Part shown: piece by piece, positions 1-7,993 of the stretch
How positions within the stretch are numbered: position 1 is the stretch's first letter
Layout: every line of letters begins with the position of its first letter
Source: Oscillospiraceae bacterium
Lineage (GTDB): Bacteria; Bacillota; Clostridia; Oscillospirales; Oscillospiraceae
Direction: 5' to 3'
NCBI GenBank assembly: GCA_017458085.1
Contig: JAFTGE010000011.1
Coordinates: 1 to 36,347 of the forward strand
Length of the DNA stretch: 36,347 nt
Made by a program: the position numbers and the translations under genes
Notes under the pieces: generated by a model
What the model saw: only the letters and a program-made list of their open reading frames with translations
The model's database searches: none
What the model was told of the DNA's origin: nothing

Positions 1-354
1 TTAGTTGTAAATCAGCTCCGTCAGCACCGTTTCCTCCGCTGCCTGCCGGATGCCGTTCATCAGCCCCACCCATTTCATCTGATCGGTGGCTTTCAGTTCC
101 TCCGTCACGCCCTCGGCTCTCACCATCTGCGCCGTGATCTGCTCCATCCGGGAGTGCGCCGTCTGCTCGATCTCCAGAAGATGCTCCGTCAGCTTCCCGC
201 TGGTCAAGAGATTGGTGTAGGTCACTCTGCGGTGCTGCCGCAGATACCGGCGTCGCATAAGGCCGTATTTCCCAAGCGTCACCTCCGGCTCCTGCGGGGG
301 CAGCAGGTTGGGCAGACGGTAATCGCCCTGCATCGTGTATGTCAGCTCGTTCAT
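1..354 (-). CDS. tnpV: TnpV family transposon protein, nested in the methylase/helicase gene
   Basis: A 117-aa protein of the transposon-encoded TnpV family, found on Tn4451-like and conjugative transposons of clostridia; its function is unknown. Family hallmarks are the start MNELTYTMQGDY, the basic stretch GKYGLMRRRYLRQHR, a central helix (LLEIEQTAHSRMEQI) and the end WVGLMNGIRQ...LTELIYN. An upstream in-frame ATG exists at 360. The ATG at 354 is chosen because it lies 8 bases after AGGAG, whereas the ATG at 360 would leave only 2. The whole gene lies inside the larger methylase/helicase reading frame, shifted by one base, and both frames are open across it. The 5' extension of this ORF up to 666 is only the shadow of that larger gene. 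Confidence 0.8.
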   Translation of the reverse strand: MNELTYTMQGDYRLPNLLPPQEPEVTLGKYGLMRRRYLRQHRRVTYTNLLTSGKLTEHLLEIEQTAHSRMEQITAQMVRAEGVTEELKATDQMKWVGLMNGIRQAAEETVLTELIYN

Positions 355-1198
355 GCTCATGGCTCCTTTCTGTCTCGTTGTTTCTTCCAATGACAGGATA
401 CTCGTCTTTGGGTACATCTGCAAATGTGCGATTTTGCTTTTTCGGCTGGCGCTCCATGGCCGTGACGGTGCGGGAGATCTCCGTGAGGCACATCTGCGCG
501 ATGTCCCCGGTGGCCACGCCCAGCGCATTGAGGGTCTGCGGTGTGTTGAAGTCCACAACGCCCCGGAAGTCATCGTCCGTGAAGTAATCGGACGGGTCAA
601 TGCCACAGCGCACAAGCAGCATATACGCCACGCTGTTTTGCAGGGCATTCCGATACTGCACTTCAATATTCAGATCGTCCAGCTCCTCCAAAAAGCTGTT
701 TTCTTTGTAGTAGTGCAGCTCCTGAAGGTAGTCCTGCATATTGTCCTCCACGGCGTTTTTCGCCGCAGAGATCAGCGCAGAGGCAAGGGAGTATTTGTTT
801 TCCAGTTCACCGAAGCTGTTTTCCAGAGCCTCCGTGACCTCTTGCTCATATTCCCGGCGCATTGTCCAGATGGGAACACGGCGGGAGAAACGTCCGGGGT
901 GGGTATCGGATACATCAAAATAGTATTTCAGCCGTGCGCGGCCTGTGGTGTCGCCGTCAAACACGGCAATGCCCGTCGCGCCTCGGTTGACCCAGCGCCC
1001 AAACTGGCGATTCCATTTGTCGATCTCCAGAACGGCGGTGGCGTCCGGGCGCTGGGCATAGAGTAAAAGCTGCTCATCAAAGGAGAGCCGGAAATTCCGG
1101 CAGGCGGTAGAGAGAAACCGCTGCCATTCCTGCGGCGCGGTTACGCCCTTTTGAGTGCGCGCGTATAGCTCCGTGATAAGCTCATATTTCGTCGCCAT
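2..1198 (-). CDS. N-terminal part of giant ICE methylase/helicase protein (cut by window edge)
   Basis: This is the start of the very large (about 2,000-3,000 aa in relatives) conjugative-transposon protein that carries N6-DNA methylase and SNF2/DEAD helicase domains further downstream. Only the first 399 residues are visible. The start MATKYELITELYARTQKG and the early motif QRPDATAVLEI are hallmarks of the family's N-terminus. The ATG follows AGGAGG by 8 bases and lies 12 bases past the LPD28 gene. From about residue 280 the protein becomes Gly/Ala/Asp/Arg-rich and low in complexity. That stretch stays open to the window edge while the tnpV gene is read from the same DNA in another frame. 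The role is inferred from family: probably DNA modification or processing during transfer. The catalytic domains themselves cannot be seen here. Confidence 0.75.
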   Translation of the reverse strand, partial: MATKYELITELYARTQKGVTAPQEWQRFLSTACRNFRLSFDEQLLLYAQRPDATAVLEIDKWNRQFGRWVNRGATGIAVFDGDTTGRARLKYYFDVSDTHPGRFSRRVPIWTMRREYEQEVTEALENSFGELENKYSLASALISAAKNAVEDNMQDYLQELHYYKENSFLEELDDLNIEVQYRNALQNSVAYMLLVRCGIDPSDYFTDDDFRGVVDFNTPQTLNALGVATGDIAQMCLTEISRTVTAMERQPKKQNRTFADVPKDEYPVIGRNNETERSHEHERADIHDAGRLPSAQPAAPAGAGGDAWEIRPYATPVSAAAPQSDLHQSLDQREADGASSGDRADGALPDGADHGADGESRGRDGGTESHRSDEMGGADERHPAGSGGNGADGADLQL

Positions 1199-1210
1199 CG
1201 GCGTTGCCTC

Positions 1211-1582
1211 CTATCTTTCGTGATTTCGCTGTTTGTCCTTTTTCGGCGGGTGCTTTTCCATATATTCTTTGAGTGTGCTGTCTATGCCCTCATAGTTCCA
1301 GTCCTTTTCCGGGTCAATATCCAGAAAGGCGTTATCCCGATGCGGCACCGGGATCAGCTTCAGCGGCTCGTTGGAGATCAGCGTTCCCCAGTGATTGACC
1401 AAAATCCAGTTCCCGATCTGGCAAGGGTCGCCCCGGCCATAATCGTCATGGCGCACCTCATACAGATACATCCCTTTGGGGACGGTGCTGCGGTCAACGC
1501 GGAGACAGGTGAACAGCATGGGCTTATCCAGCACGGTCACTTCTTCAAAGGTTTCTTTTCTTGCGTCTACTCTATAATTCAT
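1211..1582 (-). CDS. LPD28-domain ICE protein
   Basis: A 123-aa soluble protein matching the LPD28 (large polyvalent protein associated) domain proteins of clostridial conjugative elements. The recognisable core runs from about residue 15 to 110: FEEVTVLDKPMLFT, then a YEVRHDD...GRGDPCQIG block, then VNHWGTLISNEPL and DIDPEKDWNYEG. LPD domains are found in giant polyvalent proteins of phages and conjugative elements, where they are thought to accompany DNA into the new host. That role is inferred from the family; the biochemical activity is unknown. The gene sits 12 bases upstream of the giant methylase/helicase gene. A GGAAAGG sequence about 7 bases before the ATG is the likely ribosome site. 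The C-terminus is highly charged (HPPKKDKQRNHER). Confidence 0.75.
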   Translation of the reverse strand: MNYRVDARKETFEEVTVLDKPMLFTCLRVDRSTVPKGMYLYEVRHDDYGRGDPCQIGNWILVNHWGTLISNEPLKLIPVPHRDNAFLDIDPEKDWNYEGIDSTLKEYMEKHPPKKDKQRNHER

Positions 1583-1630
1583 AATTCTGCCTTTCCATTG
1601 ATTTGGCGGGTGCGAGGGGAATACCGCAAT

Positions 1631-1813
1631 TCATCGCGTATGTTCGCGCTCTGCGGCTTTCTCCACGCCACGAAACTCTACATTGCTGTCTGCCCAGCGA
1701 GTTCGGCCATGTGCGTATTCATATTCTGCCTTGAGCTTTGCATCTTCCGGGCTTGAAGCCTGCACCGTCACACTGCCATAACGGACTTCTTTCAAACGGA
1801 CTTTGTATTTCAT
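1631..1813 (-). CDS. Small DpnD/PcfM-like protein
   Basis: A 60-aa protein that resembles the short DpnD/PcfM-type C-terminal domain found on conjugative plasmids and transposons. It has an N-terminal beta-hairpin (KYKVRLKEVRYGSVTVQA), an acidic helix of the type SPEDAKLKAEYEY, and a C-terminal strand (SNVEFRGVE). Its function is unknown even in better-studied members. The ATG overlaps the stop codon of the preceding gene by four bases (ATGA), so translation is probably coupled. The family assignment is by pattern only and could be a chance resemblance in so short a protein; that the ORF is a real gene is better supported than its family. Confidence 0.6.
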   Translation of the reverse strand: MKYKVRLKEVRYGSVTVQASSPEDAKLKAEYEYAHGRTRWADSNVEFRGVEKAAEREHTR

Positions 1814-2763
1814 CGTGCATCACCGCGATCCTTTTGCTTGGGCTTGATGGCTCTGCCCTCGGCGTCATAGTTTTTCGGGTCTGCTGCGGGAGTGTCCCAG
1901 CCGAACATAGAGCCTGCGGACATAGCCGCCTCCTGCGCCTTGCTGACGCCCAGCTTGGCATTGAGCAGGTCTGCGGCCTTTCGCGCAACATCCGAGCTGC
2001 ATTCTCTGTCTGTAACAAAATATCCGTCTTTGCCGCGCTCAATGGCAATGACTTGGCCTTTCGATTCCAGTACGGAGAAACAACGCTCCGGGAGGGAGGC
2101 ACGGATCGGAATGACCTTGCTGCCGTTACGTTCCAGCATCTCCGCAAACTGACAAATGTGGTACAAGCTATCCCCGATACCGACGATTTCCATGTGATAA
2201 TCGTCTATATAGCGACAAACTTGGTCGCGGCTCTCCTTGTCCTCCCGGATTACCCGGATGCTGTCGCCGTCCTCAATACGAAACTTCTCCGTATAGTCCG
2301 GAGTAATAAATCGGATGCCCTTGGCGGCGTGGGCAAGGTGGCGATCCAGCCAGTCCCGTTTGAAGCAGTAGCAGTATAGGTTATAGTCGCCCTTATTGGG
2401 ATTGAGTCGCAGCATAAAGGTGTAGGACGGTGTATCCGCCCGGAAGCCAAATTCCCGATCATTTCCATAGCAGCTCTCCGGGTTGCTGTAACAGCGTTTT
2501 GCCAGACAATGGAGGTCTTTCAGCATTGGGCCATATTCTTTTTCAGAACGCAAGGCATTGATAACCTCATCAAACTCGTCCTTGAAGTCTTGTGTTTTCA
2601 AATCCCTGCGATGGTCTGTCCAAGAGGAAAAGAATTCCTCACCTGTGCCGCCAAAGTCTGCGCGCAGATGGCCGATGCACCCGGTTTGGCTCTCAATCTG
2701 GCTGCTCTGCGAATAGGCATACATCCGCTCCTGCGACGTCATAGGTCTAATGGTAAGTTCCAT
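1810..2763 (-). CDS. ICE-conserved protein, possible LPD25-like domain
   Basis: A 317-aa soluble protein of a kind seen repeatedly beside LPD28 and giant methylase genes in clostridial ICEs. The N-terminal half includes LTIRPMTSQERMYAYSQ and LRLNPNKGDYNLYCYCF. The middle (about residues 165-215) has the pattern ITPDYTEKFRI...GDSIRVI...CRYIDDYHMEI...YHICQFAEML, which resembles the LPD25-type large polyvalent domain. The C-terminus has the conserved tail AGSMFGWDTPAADPKNYD. The start codon overlaps the preceding gene's stop (TAATG), with AAGGAG about 11 bases upstream, so coupled translation is likely. Function is unknown. The domain name is from memory of the pattern and is less certain than the gene call. 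Confidence 0.65.
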   Translation of the reverse strand: MELTIRPMTSQERMYAYSQSSQIESQTGCIGHLRADFGGTGEEFFSSWTDHRRDLKTQDFKDEFDEVINALRSEKEYGPMLKDLHCLAKRCYSNPESCYGNDREFGFRADTPSYTFMLRLNPNKGDYNLYCYCFKRDWLDRHLAHAAKGIRFITPDYTEKFRIEDGDSIRVIREDKESRDQVCRYIDDYHMEIVGIGDSLYHICQFAEMLERNGSKVIPIRASLPERCFSVLESKGQVIAIERGKDGYFVTDRECSSDVARKAADLLNAKLGVSKAQEAAMSAGSMFGWDTPAADPKNYDAEGRAIKPKQKDRGDAR

Positions 2764-3404
2764 TACCGTTCACGCTCCTTGTTCGTTTTATTTCTCTCCC
2801 TGTTCTGGAGAGCTTTCAAAAGATGTGTTTTTCGGAATGTCCAGTATTCCGGGTGATTTCTCTGGATGCTTGCGTCGATCACACTTTCATACTTTCCGGG
2901 AGGGAAATGTTCATTGACCGGCGCTTGAAACAGCTTTCTATCCATCAGCTCACGGAGCGCCACCTGTTCGTCGCAATCTTCCTCAAAGCACAGATACCGC
3001 CCCTCCGTAAAGCCGCATTTCTGCGCAGCCACGGACAACACCTTATCCACAACCTCTTGATGCGCCATGATCCCGCCGTGACTGGCTGTGCGGACAGAAT
3101 ACACGCCGTCGCAAAGCTCCTTGCAGGTCTGTACCTTGCCCCACGGGGAATAGGAGGGCTTCATGGCATCTTTGGCGTCCAGACTGCGTTGAATCTCCGC
3201 CACCATTTCCGCCGCCCGTTCCACAAGGTCTTTCTGCGCCTTGAACAGATCGCTATGATAATGCCCCCAAAAGTAGCCGCCGTTGGCATATCTCCATGTG
3301 ACAAAATCGTTGCCAATTTGAGAGTTGACGCCGAGGACAAATTCAACATCGCCCACGCGGATATTGTCCGTGATGATATATCCGGCGTTCATTCGCAGTT
3401 CCAT
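2763..3404 (-). CDS. ICE protein with DUF7007-like region
   Basis: A 213-aa protein of unknown function from the ICE accessory block. It begins with a beta-rich region (residues 1-40, including GYIITDNIRVGDVEFVLG), followed by a helical part. It then has a segment reading VYSVRTASHGGIMAHQEVVD...CFEEDCDEQVALREL, which matches the DUF7007 pattern (HGG ... EEDC). The C-terminal part has PGKYESVIDASIQRNHPEYW. A longer ORF would start at 3431. The ATG at 3404 is preferred because AAGGAGG lies 9 bases upstream, and that start is one base past the preceding gene's stop. The last codon overlaps the next gene's start. No catalytic motif was recognised. Confidence 0.6.
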   Translation of the reverse strand: MELRMNAGYIITDNIRVGDVEFVLGVNSQIGNDFVTWRYANGGYFWGHYHSDLFKAQKDLVERAAEMVAEIQRSLDAKDAMKPSYSPWGKVQTCKELCDGVYSVRTASHGGIMAHQEVVDKVLSVAAQKCGFTEGRYLCFEEDCDEQVALRELMDRKLFQAPVNEHFPPGKYESVIDASIQRNHPEYWTFRKTHLLKALQNRERNKTNKERER

Positions 3405-3405
3405 T

Positions 3406-3642
3406 TCAGCGCGCCTCCTTGTCCGCCTCACGCAGCAGCGCTTCTACCAGCCGCCCTTTGCGGACGGTGTTCTTTTCGGACAGTACCTTGTTCTGCACAC
3501 AGAGGACAGCGCGGATATTCGGCACCGTGATCCCCGGTATCTCCACCATTTCCTCCGGCGTCACCGTGAGTATCTGAATTGGGGAATACCCGGCCTCCGC
3601 AAAGATGCGAAAAAGCCGCTGTTCAAATCGTTCTCGCTTCAT
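3406..3642 (-). CDS. 78-aa ICE protein, possible helix-hairpin-helix
   Basis: A small basic protein not recognised at family level. The middle contains VEIPGITVPNIRAVL, whose pattern (hydrophobic-hydrophobic-PGI...hydrophobic) recalls a helix-hairpin-helix DNA-contact motif, but a single copy in a short protein is weak evidence. The C-terminus is Arg/Lys/Glu-rich. AAGGAG lies about 9 bases before the ATG. It begins the run of small genes downstream of a strong terminator (3673-3697), so it probably has its own promoter near 3650-3680 or depends on terminator read-through; no clear promoter was seen. The next gene starts one base after its stop. Confidence 0.6.
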   Translation of the reverse strand: MKRERFEQRLFRIFAEAGYSPIQILTVTPEEMVEIPGITVPNIRAVLCVQNKVLSEKNTVRKGRLVEALLREADKEAR

Positions 3643-3672
3643 TTCTCATAGCTCCTTTCCATTTGAGATATG

Positions 3673-3697
3673 TAAAAGGGCGGCTCACAGGCCGCCC
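3673..3697 (-). terminator. Rho-independent terminator after adhesin cassette
   Basis: On the minus strand GGGCGGC and GCCGCCC form a 7-bp GC stem with a 6-base loop, followed by TTTT. It lies just past the 29-aa gene and separates the adhesin cassette from the small ICE genes downstream. Confidence 0.8.
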
Positions 3698-3704
3698 ATA
3701 GGGA

Positions 3705-3794
3705 TTATTTGCGCTTCGATCTGATATGCAGGAACACCAGACCGCCGAGAATGAAAACGGCAAGCGCGATGGAAACAGCGGTTTTCACATCCAT
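3705..3794 (-). CDS. 29-aa single-pass membrane peptide coupled to adhesin gene
   Basis: An ORF encoding a 29-residue peptide: short N-terminus MDVKTA, one hydrophobic segment of about 17 residues (VSIALAVFILGGLVFLH), and a basic tail RSKRK. This is the layout of a small single-pass membrane protein with a cytoplasmic C-terminus. Its ATG overlaps the adhesin stop codon by one base (TAATG), and the adhesin's last codons provide AAGGAGG about 8 bases upstream, so translation is very likely coupled. A strong terminator follows directly. It resembles the hydrophobic anchor plus basic tail of a sorting signal but has no LPXTG-like motif. Function is unknown; it may assist adhesin anchoring or export (inference). 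Confidence 0.65.
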   Translation of the reverse strand: MDVKTAVSIALAVFILGGLVFLHIRSKRK

Positions 3795-6700
3795 TATTCA
3801 GCATCCTCCTTTTTCCGTTTTTTCTTAAATGCAAAGAAGCTGCAGACCGCAGCTCCGGCAAAGCCCACGCCCGTCAGCGAATACCAAAGGGCGGGGTTGC
3901 GGTCATCGCCGGTCTTGGGCGTGTCGCGCAGCTCGTTGTGCATTTCGATTTTGACCTCCGCGTCTGCGCTGATCGTGACGATCTTATCCACGGGCAGCAC
4001 ATAGGCGGCAGAGGCGTTGTCGGATACCTCGGACACACGGTAATCGCCACAACGCAGCCCCTCAATGAAGATTTCGCCGCGCTTGTCCGTGGTGAACACC
4101 TTTTCATAGCCATTCGGCCCGGAGACGCGGAAAGAAAAGCCCTCGATCTTGTTGTCCGAGGAAGTCTTGAAGATTTTGAGAGCGCCGGTCTGCGGGTCGT
4201 TGATAAAGCAGCCTTTCCCGGCCTCGTTCTCCACGATCACGGTCTTGCCATGCTCTACGATCTCAAAGTAGTAGGCGTTTTCATCCAGGACAAAGCCTGC
4301 CGGTGCTTTTGTCTCGCGTGTGAAGTAGCCGCCATAAGTGAGATCGCCCTGCTCATAGACGCCCACGCTCACCTCCGGCAGCGTTCCGAGCTTCTCATCG
4401 TCCTTGTCCAGTTCCTTGTTGCCGTTGCTGTCGCGGTAGAGTTCAAACACAGCCCCGGTCAGCTTGTTTTCGGGGTAGTCCCGATCCACCTTTGTAAGCT
4501 GCACCGTTCCTCGGATCAGCGTGTTTTCCAGCTCCAGCTCGATCACAGCGCCGTCCTTATCCACGTTGACCTCAAAGGTCTTGTCGGAGAGAACATAGCC
4601 GGTGGGCGCGGAGATTTCATGCACGATCCAGTTGCCATAAGGGACTTTGGCAAAAGAAAAGCCGCCGTCCTCGGCAGAGGTGGCGGTCAGAATGGCGGTG
4701 CCGGAGGTAAACTCCGTTGTTTCGGGCTTGAACAGTCCAATGACCGCCCCGACCAGCGGAGCGCCTGCATCGTCCTTTTTCAGCCCGTGGACTTCACCGT
4801 ACATCAGACGGTTTTCCATGCGATTGCCCTCGTTGACCTTGATCTCCACAAGGGCGGTGTCCTGTCCGGCGTAATCAAAGGTGATGGGATACTTGGTGTC
4901 GGGCAGGATATAGTGTTCATCAGTGGACAGCTCTTTCAAATAGTAGCTGCCCAGCGGCAGGTCGGTCTTGATGGCGGCGTAACCGTTGCTGTCAACGGAA
5001 ACGATCTCCATGATGCCGTCCACGGGGATGGTGCTGCCATCGGCGGCGGTCAGCTCCTGCGCGGCATAGAGGCCAAAGGTGACGGCGCTGATCTCGCCGC
5101 TCATACCGATGCCAAACTGCTCGTCGGCAATCAGCACCTTGTTCAGCGTGACGGCGGCTTTCTGGCGCTCATTGTTGAAGCTGGCTGCTGTCTCGGTGAT
5201 CTCCACCTCCTGCCCGGCATAGACAAGCTCCACGGTGCGGACTTCGGTATTCAGCACCATGCCGTAGGGCGCGGTCACTTCGGAAATCTCGTATTTCCCC
5301 AAATAGAGCGCCTTGCTCTCGGCCTCGCCGGTGTCCCCGGTGGTGATGGTGTCCACCACATCCCCGGCAGAATATCGGAGTGTGCCGTCAAGCGTTACCA
5401 CATCCTCGGCAGCGCGGATCTCATAGACTGCGCCGGGAAGCCCGCGCACTTCATAGATGGGCTGATACATTCCCTTGGCGGTTACGGTGGCGAACACCTC
5501 GCCGCTCTTGCTGAGCTTAATGATGCCTTTCTGAGCGGTGTCCTCCTTGGTGACTTCCACGACGGTGATCGCGTTTTCCTCGGTGGCATCATCGCCTGTC
5601 ACATCGAAATACACGGGGTCGCTGTTCAGCACATAGCCATAGGGCGCGGATACCTCAACAAGAGAATAGCCCGTGCCGTACTCCAGCTTTTCGGGCGTAA
5701 TGAGATAGCCCTGGTCGTTGGTGTAGAACGTGTCGATGGTCGTTACTTCGGGATAGGTGAAGGTCTGCGTAATGAGCGATCCGTCCGGGCGGAAAATCTG
5801 GAAGCCTGTGCCTGCATAGGGGATGGATTTACCAGTTTCGGCGTCCACCTTAATGACCTTGATATAGCTCTGGAACACGGCGTTGTTGATAAGATAGCGG
5901 TAGGTCTGGCCGTTCTTGGCGACATACACATCAAAGGGAGACATCAGCTCCCGGCCATCCCAGCCGGACACCTGCTCGACGGTGTAGATGCCATAGGGCA
6001 GGTCTTTACTCTGTGCAAAACCGTTCTCGTCGCAGGTGAGATAGTCTTTCTCGCTGTCCTTGGCGGAGCCGTAATCGCCAGCGGCTTTCAGATAGATGGC
6101 AAAGGTCGCGCCCACCTCCGGGGTTTCGATCTGCGTCTCGCCGTCGTCGCAATGCTTGATGATGGCGATGTTGCCCTTGATGATCTGCTCGGTCACATCC
6201 AGAGAGACGGGGTTATATTCCACGGTGAAGTGCTTGGCCTCCGCGCCGACATGATGGACGGTGTTATCCAGCAGATAGCCCTCGGACGGGGTGATTTCGC
6301 GGATCGACCAGTCATCGCCGCACACATAGTAGTCCGTCACAAACTGGCCTTTTCCATCGGTGGTGTAGGTGTCGATCAGCGTATCGCCCTGATACACGCC
6401 GTAGACCGCCCCGGCCAGCGTCGCGTCGCCCTGCGCCGTGCCGTTGCTGCTATCACTCTTGGTGACGGTGGCGTTCCACTTCTTCAGAATGTTGGAAAAG
6501 CTCTTTTCCGTGACCTTGTTCCATTCGATGGCGGCTTTCTGGCTGGCGGGGACAACATATTTCACCGAAACGTCCACTTCCTCCAGCGTATAGCCGGAGC
6601 CGATCAGAACGTCCTTGAAATACGCCTTGCCGGTGCTGTCCGTGACGGCGTACTCGTCCACGACCAGCCCGGAGAGGGACGTTCCGTACAGATGGAATTT

Positions 6701-7933
6701 GATGCCCTCCACCAGCTTGTCCTCGGAAGTCTTGGTCACGGTCAGATCGCCGCGTTTGAGGACATTGTTAAAGGTCACGGTGGTCGTGCGGCCACCAATG
6801 ACGGTTACGCGCTGCACGTCCTGCGGCAGATAGCGGTCAAAACTCTGCTCGGTCACGGTGTAGACGCCGGGGATGAGGCCGTCCACAAAGATGGTGCCAT
6901 CCTCTGCGGTGGTGACAGTGCGCTCCATCTTCTCGCCGGAGATGGTGAAGCGGATACCGGCCACCACGCCGTCCTCCGAGGTCTTTTTCAGATCAATGTT
7001 GCCGGTGGGCGTCTCCACATTCAGATAGGCGTACACGGGATCGGCGTTCTCCACGCCGGTCACAACATCCTGCAAGTTGGCGTCGCCATAAGCGATCAGC
7101 TTGGCGCTGGAGCTGACAGTGGGAATGTTGTTTCGGCTGGCCGTGATCTTTACCGTTCCATCAAAGGGATCGGCGGCGGTGACAGTCAGCGTGTTCCCGG
7201 ACTTGGAAACGGACACCTTGCTGTTGGAGCTGGAGAAGTTGTACTCGGACAGGACGCCGTTGCTGTCGGTGAATGTGAGGATATATTTCCCGTCCTTATA
7301 CTCCAGATCCTTTGAGGCCACGCCGGAGGAGGCGGACATGAAGCTGGGAATGACGCTGTAATTTTTCATCCAGGCGATGATCTTGTCATAGTTGGCCTTT
7401 ACGCCGGTATTGGGCTGATTGCTGCCAAACTGGATGTTGTAAATGGCGGTGCTCACCTGCTTATACGGGGCGGTAGCCTCGCGGCATCCCGTGACAAACT
7501 CCCACACAAGCTCCTGCGTGGCTACCCATTTTTCATCATCGCTGCCGCTGAGATTGCTCCAGTTTCCCTGATACCCGTACAGCAGCGCAAGGCCAACAGC
7601 CTTTTTCTGACTGGCTGAAAGAGCATCCCATGCGGCGGAGGAGCTTTTATACAGAACATCGTTCACCAGCAGGTGACGCCCCGGCTGGATGCAGTAGGCG
7701 GTTTCTCCGTTGACGAACATACGGGGCTTGGGGTGGCCTGTGCCGCCTGCGGTATAGCCGTCCACATTGGTTTCCCCGTTGTAGAGGATCATGTTGCCGT
7801 TGGAGTCGTAGCAGTAGTCGAATGTGATAACTCCGGCCTCGCCTGCGGCAAAGGCATTGACCGGCACAATGGAAAATGCCATGAGCGCGACCAAAGCAAA
7901 GGCCGCGATCCGTTTGAAGATTTTGCTTTTCAT
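3794..7933 (-). CDS. Thioester-domain SpaA-repeat surface adhesin, cell-wall anchored
   Basis: A 1379-aa surface protein. Residues 1-29 are a signal peptide (MKSKIFKRIAAFALVALMAF...AFA). Residues about 70-200 match a thioester (TQXA-type) domain: Cys81 in AYCIQPG and Gln140 in ATQELVWEF are the expected pair for an internal thioester that can bind host surfaces covalently. From about residue 310 to 1335 there are roughly ten SpaA/Cna-B-like repeats, each about 90-110 aa, with signatures such as GAVYEI, GYSLVEVSAPYGYVL and WIVHEISAPTGYVL. The C-terminus has a sorting signal variant, TPKTG at 1338-1342, then a hydrophobic segment and KKKRKKEDAE. AGGAGG lies 6 bases before the ATG. No sortase gene is in view. 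This looks like a host-adhesion cargo gene of the ICE; the ligand is unknown. Confidence 0.88.
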   Translation of the reverse strand: MKSKIFKRIAAFALVALMAFSIVPVNAFAAGEAGVITFDYCYDSNGNMILYNGETNVDGYTAGGTGHPKPRMFVNGETAYCIQPGRHLLVNDVLYKSSSAAWDALSASQKKAVGLALLYGYQGNWSNLSGSDDEKWVATQELVWEFVTGCREATAPYKQVSTAIYNIQFGSNQPNTGVKANYDKIIAWMKNYSVIPSFMSASSGVASKDLEYKDGKYILTFTDSNGVLSEYNFSSSNSKVSVSKSGNTLTVTAADPFDGTVKITASRNNIPTVSSSAKLIAYGDANLQDVVTGVENADPVYAYLNVETPTGNIDLKKTSEDGVVAGIRFTISGEKMERTVTTAEDGTIFVDGLIPGVYTVTEQSFDRYLPQDVQRVTVIGGRTTTVTFNNVLKRGDLTVTKTSEDKLVEGIKFHLYGTSLSGLVVDEYAVTDSTGKAYFKDVLIGSGYTLEEVDVSVKYVVPASQKAAIEWNKVTEKSFSNILKKWNATVTKSDSSNGTAQGDATLAGAVYGVYQGDTLIDTYTTDGKGQFVTDYYVCGDDWSIREITPSEGYLLDNTVHHVGAEAKHFTVEYNPVSLDVTEQIIKGNIAIIKHCDDGETQIETPEVGATFAIYLKAAGDYGSAKDSEKDYLTCDENGFAQSKDLPYGIYTVEQVSGWDGRELMSPFDVYVAKNGQTYRYLINNAVFQSYIKVIKVDAETGKSIPYAGTGFQIFRPDGSLITQTFTYPEVTTIDTFYTNDQGYLITPEKLEYGTGYSLVEVSAPYGYVLNSDPVYFDVTGDDATEENAITVVEVTKEDTAQKGIIKLSKSGEVFATVTAKGMYQPIYEVRGLPGAVYEIRAAEDVVTLDGTLRYSAGDVVDTITTGDTGEAESKALYLGKYEISEVTAPYGMVLNTEVRTVELVYAGQEVEITETAASFNNERQKAAVTLNKVLIADEQFGIGMSGEISAVTFGLYAAQELTAADGSTIPVDGIMEIVSVDSNGYAAIKTDLPLGSYYLKELSTDEHYILPDTKYPITFDYAGQDTALVEIKVNEGNRMENRLMYGEVHGLKKDDAGAPLVGAVIGLFKPETTEFTSGTAILTATSAEDGGFSFAKVPYGNWIVHEISAPTGYVLSDKTFEVNVDKDGAVIELELENTLIRGTVQLTKVDRDYPENKLTGAVFELYRDSNGNKELDKDDEKLGTLPEVSVGVYEQGDLTYGGYFTRETKAPAGFVLDENAYYFEIVEHGKTVIVENEAGKGCFINDPQTGALKIFKTSSDNKIEGFSFRVSGPNGYEKVFTTDKRGEIFIEGLRCGDYRVSEVSDNASAAYVLPVDKIVTISADAEVKIEMHNELRDTPKTGDDRNPALWYSLTGVGFAGAAVCSFFAFKKKRKKEDAE

Positions 7934-7959
7934 CTTTGACCTCCTGTGATTGGGTTTTA

Positions 7960-7986
7960 CCGGCTGAAAGAGAAGCGATCAGCCGG
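7960..7986 (-). promoter_or_regulatory. Leader stem-loop upstream of adhesin gene
   Basis: CCGGCTGA and TCAGCCGG form a perfect 8-bp stem with an 11-base loop, between the terminator at 7994-8028 and the adhesin ribosome site. Its 3' side can also pair partly (AAAGAGAA with TTCTCTTT) with a sequence upstream of the terminator at about 8040-8047. A regulatory role is an inference. Confidence 0.4.
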
Positions 7987-7993
7987 GGAAATG

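Noticed and set aside
420-433. CAAATGTGCGATT also found near 11685, as a possible ICE end repeat
   Set aside because: It is a 13-base match inside a coding region with no flanking similarity; most likely chance.
355-666. N-terminal extension of tnpV to 666
   Set aside because: The extension is a shadow of the methylase/helicase frame; the TnpV family start and ribosome site are at 354.
3938-7315. 1125-aa open frame on the plus strand opposite the adhesin gene
   Set aside because: It mirrors the codon bias of the adhesin repeats, has no ribosome site and no recognisable domain; the minus-strand protein has a signal peptide, thioester pair, repeats and sorting signal.
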